Source of the DNA: Linnemannia elongata
Taxonomy: Eukaryota; Mortierellomycota; Mortierellomycetes; Mortierellales; Mortierellaceae
Assembly (NCBI GenBank): GCA_036320915.1
Contig: JAXBDG010000002.1
Span: 1,612,001 to 1,676,000 of the forward strand
DNA: 64,000 nucleotides
Direction: 5' to 3'
This document shows, in pieces, positions 47,523-58,500 of the stretch (positions are counted from its first letter, which is position 1; every line of letters begins with the position of its first letter). A program made the translations under genes and the position numbers. The notes below the pieces were generated by a model. That model was not told the DNA's origin and made no database searches. It was given only the letters and a program-made list of their open reading frames with translations.

Positions 47523-50138
47523 CTATTCGCTGTCCTCATCCTCGTCCTCAATGTCCTCCAAATCATCCTCATCCATAGACTCGTCATCATCCTCGTCCTC
47601 CTCGGCCTTGCTATTCCTTGAAGAGCTATCCTTGTCCTCACGCTCCGCCCGGTCCTTACGTGCCTCCTCGATCATCTTGCGTTTGGCCATCACACTCCGC
47701 TTGACTCCCTTCCAGTAAGCACCCAGAGGGGTCTTCTCCTTATCTTGATGTCTCAAGAAGCCCGACACACCGGCAGCATCACTAGGCGAGAAATCAGCCT
47801 TGTTCCTCTCCCCTTCCACAAAGCGTGAGTTCTGCTCCAACTTCTCGACCAATCCGGCAAATTGCTTGGTCAACTTGACCAAGCTTGACTTCTTGATAAA
47901 CCGCTTCAACTGCACAATCGCGGGGATCGCCAACTCGGGGAACGAGATCGATGTGCTGAAGAGTGCATAGTACTCTGTCATCAACTCGTACACCTGCTCT
48001 CCTGTACCGTCCTGGTAGACACGCGATCCCTTGTAGTCCTTGCTGCACTTGAATCCCAAGTCCCACTCCAATGGCTTCAGAGTGCCCTTGCGACCAGGGC
48101 GCTTCATCTCTCCGCCCTCGAGAACCTCAAACAAGAAGGGTGCCAAGGGGATAAACGTGCCAGTGTTCTCGATCAACTGGATCAAGTTGCGAATGATTTG
48201 GAAGCGAAGGGGGTAGTAGGTCGAGGTGGGGATCAGACGGAGGGCACCGAGCGAGACCTGGACGAGGGGATAAATCAACGCGTGAAGAGCAGTCGCTTGT
48301 CCTGCAGAGCTGAGTGCGTGTGTAGAGATCACCTGAGCCCAGAGACCCAAGCAGTGGAGGTACTGCCAGTTGTAAACAGCCTTGAACGACTCCTTGGTCT
48401 TGACCAAGACGGCGTTGCGAAGATGAATTGCCAATTGACGGACATAGACAAATCCGTGCTGGTACGAGCGGTCGAAATCCATACCGTAGAGCTGAGCAAC
48501 ACAGTTTTGCATCAAGTGCAGGTTGGGCAACGTGTGCATCGTCGTCGTCTTGGCGTAGCGGACAAAGGTCAAGTACACGCCCTTCAACGACAAGTCCAAG
48601 TATGTAGGTCCCAACTGCAGGCAAATCGTGCGAATTGTCAAGAACGAAATAATACGCACACGGTCCGTTGCCGTCGACCACAGGAACAACAAGTGCTATT
48701 TGTCACATTACCAATATTCACAAACATGATTGTTAGCTTGTATTTTTTATGAATGTCGTTTCGACAGAAAATACACACATAAACAAAAACGAGGTCAAAT
48801 GAAAGTACCTTCAAGAGATCCTTGGCGATCTTGGGGAAGCCGACGAGGTAGCGGATGGCCTTCTCAGACTCACGGATGACAAAGTAGATCATCTCTTGGT
48901 CAGTCAATTCCTTGAGCAAGAACAAGGTGTTCTGGAGGAAGGACTTGACCAAAGGTTGGAGGGTAGCGTATTTGGATCCAGAGTTGACGGGCTTGGGCTT
49001 GCCTCCTGAGGTGGTCTGGACAGGGAGATGGTGGTCCAGTGTGGGGATGACGTGCTTCAAACAAGTGACGACCAGCTTGTTGAAGACAATGGGGCTGTTG
49101 ATCTTGTAGGCATAGGTCCTGTCATCCTCGGCATCGTGCAAGTGGGCGCCAGCACGGAAGGCGAGCAAGAGACGGCGGAGAGCCCTGAGTGAGTGCTTCT
49201 CCACAAGAGCCGACTGCCATGCTGCAACCATATCCTTGGTCACCAATGGGATTCCGTCCATCATCTCCTCCTCTTCCATTGCTGCCTTCTTTCCCTTCTT
49301 CTAATTAGTTGTTTTTTTGCAATATTCAAAAAGAGGTGTTAGTCATGTCAATTGATGCTGTACAGCAACTATGTCCATGTCTTCTACAAAGAGTCCTTCC
49401 TTACCTTTTTGGGCTGCTCCTCTTCCTCTTCCTCCTCATCGTCATCAACCTCCATCTCCTCGTCATCCTCCATATCCTCATCATCTTCCTCCTCACTCTC
49501 AAGATCCTCCATCTCACCATCAAACTCCAACAGCTCTGAATCATTCTCCTGCAAGTACTTGTAGAACTCGGGATCCTTCTCCTTCAGGGCATCAAGCTGG
49601 ATCTTCTTGGCGGCCTCTTCCTTGGCATCCTGCTTCTTCTTCTGGGCAGGGGTCTGCTTCTTGGGTGTGGGGGTGTCCATGTCTGAGCCGTCGTCTTCTT
49701 CGACGATGGTGTCGATCCCGGCAAAGTCCTCGTTGTCAGATTCGGGCTCTTCTTCGTCATCAGAGTCCAGATCGTTGTTGAAGAACTCGTCCACTCCCAT
49801 ATCCTTCGATCTGTCGGTTATATATTGAGAGTGTTTTGTTAGCAATTGATCACACGAACGAGCAATCGCATTCTGGATATGAATTGAAAAAATATGACCT
49901 ACTTCTCATCACCAGAGTCCTGCTTCTCTTCCTCCTCCTCCTCGGCGCCTTCGCCCTCCTCACCCTCCTCACCACCGTTGCCAGAACCAGAACCACCAGC
50001 GTTGGCACCACGACCAAACTTCTTGGGGTTGCGCTTCTTGTAAATCTGGGTGGCCTTTTGCTTCTTTCTGCGCTGCTCGATAGCACCCTTGAGGTGGTTC
50101 TTCTGGTACTTGATAGTCGCCTTCTTTGCCTTTGCCAT
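47523..50138 (-). CDS. NOC2: Nucleolar complex protein 2 (Noc2/UPF0120 family)
   Basis: Four exons give about 769 residues: 49903-50138, 49405-49812, 48809-49300 and 47523-48695. The N-terminus MAKAKKATIKYQKNHLKGAI is basic, then come acidic blocks (GEEGEEGEGAEEEEEEK, EEDDEDMEDDEEMEVDDDEE) and KKGKKAAMEEEE. The helical-repeat core has the family motifs YATLQPLVKSFLQNTLFLL, HLLFLWSTATDRVRIISFL, PTYLDLSLKGVYLTFVRYAK and TFIPLAPFLFEVLEG. The C-terminus is again acidic (EDEDDDESMDEDDLEDIEDE). Noc2 pairs with Noc1 in the nucleolus and then with Noc3 in the nucleoplasm to mature and move pre-60S ribosomes. It is divergent from SOF1, another ribosome-assembly gene, across 530 bp. No damage was seen. 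The first exon boundary is set by the AA|A codon split. Confidence 0.95.
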
Positions 50139-50668
50139 TATGTCGTTATGTTAATAGGAAGGGGGAAATAAATGAGGAAAGGGAGAAAAAAGGGAGGGTG
50201 TGTTGCCGTGTCGTGTTGTGGATGGGTGGTGGGCGATGTGTTGACAAATGGACGACAGGGGTTGTGAACAAAAGTAAAAAAAAAAAAAGTCCAGCAAAGG
50301 TGTATACGACAACGGTGTGTGATAGTAAAAAAAAAAAAAAAAAATCAAAACAGTCGCCGAGTGGCTTAGCCTCTGTTGACGTTTCTTTTTTTTTTTTTCT
50401 TTGCCTTTGCCTTGGCTTGGAGCTAAGGTTACTTGCTTCTTTGACTGTGTGTCTGTGCCTGCTTTTCATTACAACCAAACCCTTTGACCCTTTGACATCT
50501 TCAACCACCCTCCTCCCCTCTCTTTCAGAACCTTCGCACCGCATCACTCTTCCGCCCCTTCCCTGCCTCTCCTCTACTCTCTCTTTCCTTGGTCCTTCCA
50601 TTACCGCCGCCAATATCACTCCCTTCTTTCACACCTAACCTCTCTCTACATAACATACTTTTCACGCC
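50139..50668. promoter_or_regulatory. Shared divergent promoter of NOC2 and SOF1
   Basis: 530 bp between two head-to-head ribosome-biogenesis genes. The NOC2 side is GA/A-rich on the plus strand, with A runs at 50278-50288 and 50328-50343; the SOF1 side is pyrimidine-rich with CCTCC/CTCTC blocks. Co-regulation through a common nucleosome-free region is a reasonable inference. No verified transcription-factor site can be named. Confidence 0.6.
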
Positions 50669-52345
50669 ATGGTACGTCTCACTTCTGTGCCCGGCAGCCC
50701 AAGTCCCTTATTATTATACAGCATACCTTACATCCTCCCATAGCCACCCCTCTAACTTTTCAGCTTCACTCCCCGGTTATTTAGAAAGTAAAAGTCCTGT
50801 CGAGGTCCGCGGAAGACCAAACCCGGTCGCGCTCAAATGACATCCACAAACTCCAACGCAACCTCGACCCAACCCTTCACCCCTTCGAGAAGGCCCGCGA
50901 ATACACCCGCGCCCTTAACGCCACAAAAGTCGAGCGTATGTTTGCTAAACCCTTCGTCGGTGCCCTCTCCGGCCACGTCGATGGTGTCTATTCCATGGCC
51001 AAACATCCTGCTAAACTGGACTGGTTGGTTTCTGGTGGTGGAGATGGTGATTTGAGACTTTGGTCGTTGAGTGATCAAAAGTCGGTTTGGAATACTCAGG
51101 CTCATAAGGCTATGATTACGGGTGTCTCGAGCTTTTTGGAGGGAAATCGGTTCTTGAGTTGTTCGAATGATCGGACGGTCAAGATTTGGGATCCGACCGT
51201 GGCCTTGGAGGATAGTCATTCAAAGTCGGTCCATTTGCCCGTGGCGACGTATACCGGCAAGAATGCTTTCTCGGGAATCTCGCATCATCGGTCCGACAAC
51301 ATGTTTGCAACCTCGGGATCTGAGATCGATATCTGGGATCATGACCGTGCAGAACCAGTCCAGACCCTCAACTGGGGGGTTGATACCATCAACACTGTCA
51401 AGTTCAACCAGACCGAGACTAATATCTTGGCGTCCACAGGATCTGACAGGACGATTATCTTGTATGACCTTCGTACTTCTCAGCCGATTACAAAGTTGAT
51501 CCTGGCTATGAGGACGAATGCGATTGCTTGGAACCCCATGGAGGCCTTCAACTTTGTCGCCGCCAATGAAGATCATAATGTCTACGGATTCGATATGCGA
51601 AAGATGGATAAGGCCCAAAACATCCTCAAAGACCATGTCTCCGCTGTGTAAGTTCCCCTGTCTTGGTTTTCTTTGCCTTTTTTTTTCTGTATTGACTTGG
51701 ATCTACATCGCCTGATTCCTGCTGTTATGCTCTTGCAGCAACAGCAGTCAATCGACATCTTTTCAGCGACAGCAACAACATATTATTTGTGTAATTATTC
51801 TAAGAGTATATTAACAACTTACACACTCCAAAAAAAAAAAAAAAAAAAAAAAAAATAGCATGTCCGTGGATTACTCGCCAACAGGAGAAGAAATTGTCAC
51901 TGGATCCTATGACCGCACAGTCCGCCTCTTCAACGCCCGCCAAGGCCACTCCCGGGACATCTACCACACAAACCGCATGCAGCGCGTCTTCTCCGTCATC
52001 TACACCATGGATAACAAATTCGTCGTCTCAGGTTCTGATGATGGCAACGTCCGCCTCTGGAAGGCCCGAGCCTCTGAAAAGATGGGCGTCCGCGACTACC
52101 GTGAACGTGCCCACCTCGAATACGCAGAGAAGCTCAAGGAGAAGTTTGCAAACGTCCCCGAGATCCGTCGTATCAACCGTCATCGCAATGTTCCTAAATC
52201 TGTCAAGACTGCAACCCAGAGAAAGTCGATTATGATCAACTCGAGAAAGACAAAGGAGGAGAATGTCAGGAAACATACCAAACAGGAGAACCTCAAAGAC
52301 AGGATACCAGAGCGCCAAAAGGCCATCGTTGGCGTCAAGAAGTAG
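50669..52345 (+). CDS. SOF1: U3 snoRNP/SSU-processome WD40 protein Sof1 (DCAF13)
   Basis: Three exons give 450 residues: 50669-50671 (the ATG alone), 50785-51647 and 51859-52345. After the start comes KVKVLSRS, aligning with the KVKMLSR start of the animal orthologue, which fixes the ATG-only coding exon. WD40 repeats follow: GALSGHVDGVYSMAKHP, SGGGDGDLRLWSL, SCSNDRTVKIWDP, STGSDRTIILYDLR, WNPMEAFNFVAANEDHN, VDYSPTGEEIVTGSYDRTVR and VSGSDDGNVRLWKA. The family-specific C-terminal part is EKLKEKFANVPEIRRINRHR, then RNVPKSVKTATQ and a basic KRP-type tail. Sof1 acts in the nucleolar small-subunit processome in 18S pre-rRNA processing. Intron 2 ends after a run of about 24 A rather than a pyrimidine tract. 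The gene is complete and closely divergent from NOC2. Confidence 0.96.
51831..51855. repeat. Poly(A) run at a 3' splice site in SOF1
   Basis: About 24 A bases lie directly before the TAG acceptor of SOF1 intron 2, where a pyrimidine tract would be expected. Confidence 0.85.
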
Positions 52346-52558
52346 AGCTTTGTTGTTACTCTTTTCTTTACATTCTGTTTTACGTCTCTTTTCATTCTAT
52401 CCTTTGTCTTTGCTTTACATTCCCTTTCATCTCCTTTCATTCATCTCTTCAAAAAACATTTCATAATACATTCGATTTGCATTTCCATCATACACATTGT
52501 CAGCGTTGCTTTTTTGAAATTATATTCACGACGAGATAAAGAGAGGTACAGCTTTTGC
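52346..52558. terminator. Convergent 3' ends of SOF1 and the TFIIB-like gene
   Basis: 213 bp of T-rich sequence between two converging genes, with overlapping 3' UTRs likely. No discrete terminator can be defined. Confidence 0.45.
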
Positions 52559-55500
52559 TCAAACACCCTCCTCAGCAGCACGCAAAAAGTCAGCAGGCAC
52601 CAACCGATCAGATTCAGGCGCCAGGTTTCGGAAACAACCCATCAATGTGGCACTGACAACACCAACAGCAACCGCAACATCCTTCTGCTCCTTCCGGATC
52701 CATCCTTCGTCTTGATCGGCGCCCGGATGCTCAGTCGAGACCAGACCCTGACAGCCAGGACACTGGTACCGCTTGCACCGTGCCAGACGACGAGCATTGT
52801 TCCATGAAAAGATGCACAGGTAGATCGCTGCTGCCCCAACGGACGAAGGACATTTGCCAGATGTCAGGTTCAGCGTGTTGGCGAGGCTGAAGACATGAAT
52901 TGCAGCCTGTCGGACCTGGGGTGGCAAAGAAAGTGACTCGCACCAGCGCGTCTATTTAAGATTAACAAAAGAAATAAGAACTCATCATTAGCACATTATC
53001 CTACTTTCGAACACACAACCAACATTTAACATCCACAACAATCAAGACATGAATATAAATATGTACCATGAAGGCTTCGGCGTCGGTGTCGCGGGCGCTG
53101 GCAGTGAAGGCCTTGGAAGGCTTGAGGACCTTCAGCATTAACCGGTAGTAAGCACCGATATCACCCCTCCTCACTCCTGAGGCTGTACAGATCTCTGAAA
53201 ACGTACGAGGAGAACCTTCGTCGCGGCAGACAATGTAAAGGATTGCTGCCAAGATGGCGTCTCGCTTCCGGACAGGCTGACGGTTCTTGAGCTCCTTAAG
53301 TCTCTTGACTCTCTCATACGTCCTGAATGTCTCCTCCTATTGTCATCCAAGAAATATACAAACAAGTTTTAGATCGTTGACACAGCACAGCTAAACATTC
53401 AAGGCACTGTTAACAGCATCTGAAAGCAAAGTATTTACCCAAGCTTTTTCGGACATGCCAAGGGTCTTGACCCACTTCAGTCCTTGTACTTGAAGTGGAT
53501 CCGAAGGATCAAGCGCGCCTTCCACTTTGGTGCTGCTACTGCTGCTGCTTCCAGCCTGGTCAGATGAGCCGTTGACCTTGCCGGGGGTCGACACTGCACT
53601 CTTGCCATCATCATCGTCTTCATTGCCTGCATCATCATCAGGTCCTTCTTCAATTTCGTGCTCAGACTCCGAGTCAAGTCCAAAGATATGTGGACACTTG
53701 ATGTCGTCCTCCATGGCCAGGTCAGACTCTGCATCCGTGTCTCCTGATGGCGTCGCGGCTCCTGAGCCACCGATGGATAGGCTTCTCTTCAGTGGGATTC
53801 CCATCACAACCGAACGTCCCAAGGGCTGAGAAGGTTCAGTTTTGCCAGTGGTTTTCACTGGTGGCTCCGCATCAGAATCGACAGCCTTGGCTTTCTCTTT
53901 GGCCTTTTTGCTGAGCTGGGTACCAGCAAGACTAGCGTTCGACTTCCGCTTCATGGACTTGCTTCCTGCGGCGGCCTGGCTGAGACCCTGACTGCCTTGG
54001 TCCTGACTCTGGGGCTGGCTCTGGTTTTGACTCTGGCCTTGGCTCTGGCGACGTCCATGAGCACCATTACCTGCGGTACCTCTGCTGACCTCTTCCTCAC
54101 CTAAATCTTCGTCGTCTTCCTCCGGCAAACGTCTCCTCTGGGAACCCATAACACTCGAACAGCAATCACCTCCAGCGCCCTCGGCGTTGCTGTCGACCTC
54201 GTCATCTTCAGCCGACTTTCTAGTGCTGGAAATGTTGTCCTTTCTATCAGAATCGGTGGCGTCGGTGAGAGTCGAGGAAGTCCGTTGAACCTGGCGAACA
54301 TCCTTGTCGTCGATCTTGATCCGCTTAGGCTTGCGCTTATCATTCTCTATCAAGAGCGTTGACGGCGACAGGGGTGCCCTGCGACGAATTCCAGGGCCAT
54401 CAGCTGCACTCGATGCGCTTGTGGCAGAGGCTGGGCCACCAGTAGTGAGAGATGACGTGGCTGAGGTGCTTGTCGAGGAAGCTCCTGCTCCTGCACCAAT
54501 TGCTCCATTCGATGAGCTCGATGCAGTGTTCGCCCCCATCATCAGCCAAGCTGGACCTCCTGATCGAGTAATCTGGTTGCTTCGTTCAATATCCGCATCC
54601 GTACTTCCGACCAGGACCAGACCCTTTCGACCGCGGTTGCCACCCTTACCTTTTGTAGGAGGTGGGGGTGGGGGCAAAAGATCGTTTTTGCCATATCCAG
54701 TCCCTGGCGATGTAGCGATCACTTCATCTTTGATGTCGATCAGCTTGGAGCGCTTCTTCTTCACGGCAAGGGCGGTAGCAACTGCAGAAAGAGGCGTCGA
54801 TGGCGAAAACGTTGATGAGGCAGGGCTGGCAGCCTTGCTCAGATCGTATCCAGTCTTGATCGAGAGTTGCGACGGCGGGAACTTCGTCGAACCCTCCGAG
54901 CCCGAGGAAGTACCGAAACCTGAGGCATCATGCAGTTTTTTGACCAATATCATGCCAGATCCAAAGAGAAGGCTGTTGGGAGCTGGCCGTTCGGGAGGTG
55001 GTACAACTTGACTGACTGTAGTTTGAAATGGTCCGTTGACACCTTCACTCGGGGTTGCGAGACGCTTTCCTGATACCGAGGTCGGCTTTGATTCTGTCGT
55101 CTGTGACTTGTTTCCTCCGAATGGCTCTACCTTATAAGGTGCTCCAGTGTCAGGCTTCGCCTCCTGACCAAACTGAAGCGGGGTATCTGAGGGCTGCAAC
55201 TTTGACCGTCCAGTAGGCTGAGGCGGATGGAAGGGCTCTTGGGGTGGTGGGTAGTGCTCTTGTGCTCGAGGATCAAACTCGCGCTCATTTGCAGGAGGCC
55301 TTGACTCGGACATGACAACATCGGGCCGCTCGGTGGTTTCTGGAGACATCATCCCACCAGCTTTAGTCTTTGCTTTGCCTCGCGCCTTGGTCTTGACTGG
55401 AGTAGCAGGCACGCTTGCGGCTGCAGTCAACTCTTGGCTGCCAGGAGCGGCATTGGCATCTCCTCCATAGAGGTGCGAAGGAGGAGGCGGTCCACGGTTG

Positions 55501-58500
55501 TCGGGCCGATCAGCAGGCCAGTGTCCTTGAGGATGCTGGGGAGGATGCTGGGGAGGATGTTGTTGATCCACAGGATGACCGTTGTAGCCAGGCTCAACCA
55601 CATCGTTTCTGCCACGGGGAGGAGATCCAGCGCGCCATGGGTCCTTCGGCTGCACTGCACCAGGAGCATACGTAGCATTGTTGTTGGAAGATCGTCTTGG
55701 TTCTCCTGAGGCATCCCTCTCCGCGGGATCTAATGGAAAATGTATATAATTAATAAAGGGTGATAGTACAACGCAAGCGTAGGGTTAAACATTTCCACAG
55801 AGTTAGATTATGACGCTGAAAAGTTAACGTACCAGTAGGATAGGGAGCCGAAGGATGATAAACTCCATTATTTTCTCCGCCATGCTCATGGAACGACTCT
55901 GGGCCACGTTGCGACGGATGCATGGGCTGAGGGGCGCCACCAACTGACGAATGCTGCTGATGGACCGCATGGTCGTCGCTTACTGGGCCATGATGAGGAT
56001 CAAGGGGGGCTGGGCCGGAAGGTGGGTAGGCTTGACCATGTCCATAAGGCGGATGAGGCAACTGCATCTGTGGGTCCTGCAGTCGACGGCCATATGGATG
56101 TGGATCAACAGGCGGGTATTCACCGTGCTGAGAATGACGAGACTGATGCTGCAGTGGATCGCCATTTTGAGACGCACCTCGAGCCCGTGGTGAAGCTGGT
56201 CGAGGTGGATATCCATTAGCAAAGTGTGGATGTTGGGACTCGGGTGGTGCTTGTCCTTGATGCAGAAGGGATGGGTCACTCTGCTCCATGGCCTGGCGGT
56301 TGTTCATCATACTCTGCAAGATGATGGCAGTGTCCTGTTCATCCTGTGCCAAATCGCGACCAATAGCGACAGGTTCAAGAACTGGAGCTGGGCCCGCCTG
56401 TGGATCAACTTGCAGAGGATAGGGTCGATGGTGGACGTGTCCAGCATGTGGGTCGATGGGGCGGCCAGGAGACTCGAGTCGCAGGCGTTTGTTGGGATCA
56501 CTTTCGGGGTAGGATGCACCGTCGGGTGATTGAAATCTGTTCTCGTGCTGGATGTTGACAAGAGCATTCGCAACGTCCGCCTCAAGAAGCTGTACCGTTT
56601 CTGGCTCTTTTCCTGCAGGCCCTAGTGGCTGAGCCTCAACTGGTCCATGTCCGGAACGCGCTTCTAGACTGTGAGTGTGAACTTGGCCACTCTCGTAACG
56701 CGTAGGTGATCCTTGAGCCTGTGAATGCGAGTACTGCTGCCGATGCTGATCAGGTTGCTCTGGTTCCTGCAAGTGCTGTTCTGATGGCCGCTGCTCCTGC
56801 TGCTGCCGAAGTCTCTGAATGTGCTCAAACTCCTCCACAGATCCTGGAGCAAAGTTGCCAGGCAGGCCATTCGACATATCATCAAAAGGCGGGTGCTGGC
56901 GTTCGTACCGTGGGTCAGACCGTCGCCCTGTATCGTCCTCCAAATAACGCTTGTCCTGAGGGGCAACATCTTGACCAGGCCGCTCATGGTGCGCGCTGAT
57001 CGGCTGCCCATGATTCATCTCCATGCGATGGCCATTCCTTGAATTGAGCTGGTTGTCGTCGCCTACGGGAAAATGCCCTGCGGTTTCCTGGTTCGTGTGG
57101 TCCATCACAGAATCTACATGACCAAACGTTTGTCGATGCGCGTCATGTGCGCCGGCATTCCAATTCCGCTGAGAAACTTCTGGCTCTGCCTTTGACTTAC
57201 GTCCCCGCTTTCTCTGTTGTTCTGGGACAATTTCTGGACCAGGTCTTGGCACAAGAGGGCTTGGAGAGTTCACTACTGGTATAGAGCCTGCAATGTCGAC
57301 ATCGAGCTTCGACTTTGGACGCCTTCCACGCTTTCGGGCCATCAAAGCTGACTCTGGTGAAAGAGACCGTGTGGAGCTAGTAGGTGTCTCGTTGAAGACT
57401 CCATCTCGGGGTGACACCATGCCGTTGCGAAGCGACTCCGGTCCCGCAGGAAATTGTGGCTGGCCGTTGGGAGGGAAAGGCTGCTGCGCTATGGCCGAAG
57501 GTGGTTCGCGCCCGGGTATCATCCGCTCAGGTGGAGGATGTTCAATGGGCTCCACTGCACCCCTATGGCCGTGGACGCCGTGATGCATTTCAGAGTCTAG
57601 CCTAGGATACCGGGGATCGATAGGTCTACCATGTTCATCCAAAGGTTCTGCGTCCTTTGCCTGCCAAGCCTGTGATGAAGGAGGTGGTGGCGGTGCCGGG
57701 TATGAAAATGAACTCCTTCCCGAGTGGTGACCTTCAGGCTCTTGAGGGACTGGCTGTTGCTCGTAATCTTGCTGGTTCTGGTGCTGGGCATAGTACTGAT
57801 GAGGCTGCTGGTGCTGTGGCTGAGGCGGTTGCTGATGCAGGTATTGCGACTGCTGATGCAGGTGAAGTTGCTGCTGTTGGTGCGGCGGGTTTTGATGGTG
57901 AAAAGGCATGCTTTCATCAGCAGTCAGGCGACGTCCTTCAGGCGAATGTCCAGGGTAAGGCGGGACATGGCGGGGAGGCTGTCCAACAACTCCTGCATCA
58001 CGAGGGTCCTGTTGCGGATGAGCAGGCTGTACCGGGAAAGGCTCCTGGTCAGGGTGACGCACAGGGTTGTAGACAGCATCTAAAGATCCGCGGTGCATAT
58101 GTGATGGGTGCTGTGGATGCCTCTCATCAGTTCCTGGGTGCACAGCGACAGGTTGAATTGAGGGAGCCTCTTGTGGATGTTGTGGGTATGACTCACGACG
58201 CTCGTGCCCGATAAATGCGGAGTTGTGCTGTGTTGGTCCTGGAAGCTGGTAGCGAGGATCGTGTGGTGCTCCTCGATGGCCATTCTCCGTTGCACTGGCA
58301 GGGCGCTGCTGAACAATTGGTGTCCTTCGTGGATCAACTCCATCCTGATGAGCAAGATTCTGAGGAGGGTACTGCTGCAACCTCTCATCCTGTGGGTATG
58401 TCTAAATTTATGAATGGAAGAGAAAGAACGATCAGACACGTCGATTAGAATTATTGTTCTCCACGTCATTGTAGCCTCGGATCAAAATAATAAAGACTTA

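Noticed and set aside
54304..55011. 235-codon plus-strand frame opposite exon 4 of the TFIIB-like gene
   Set aside because: Shadow of a Ser/Thr-rich coding exon; no domain seen.
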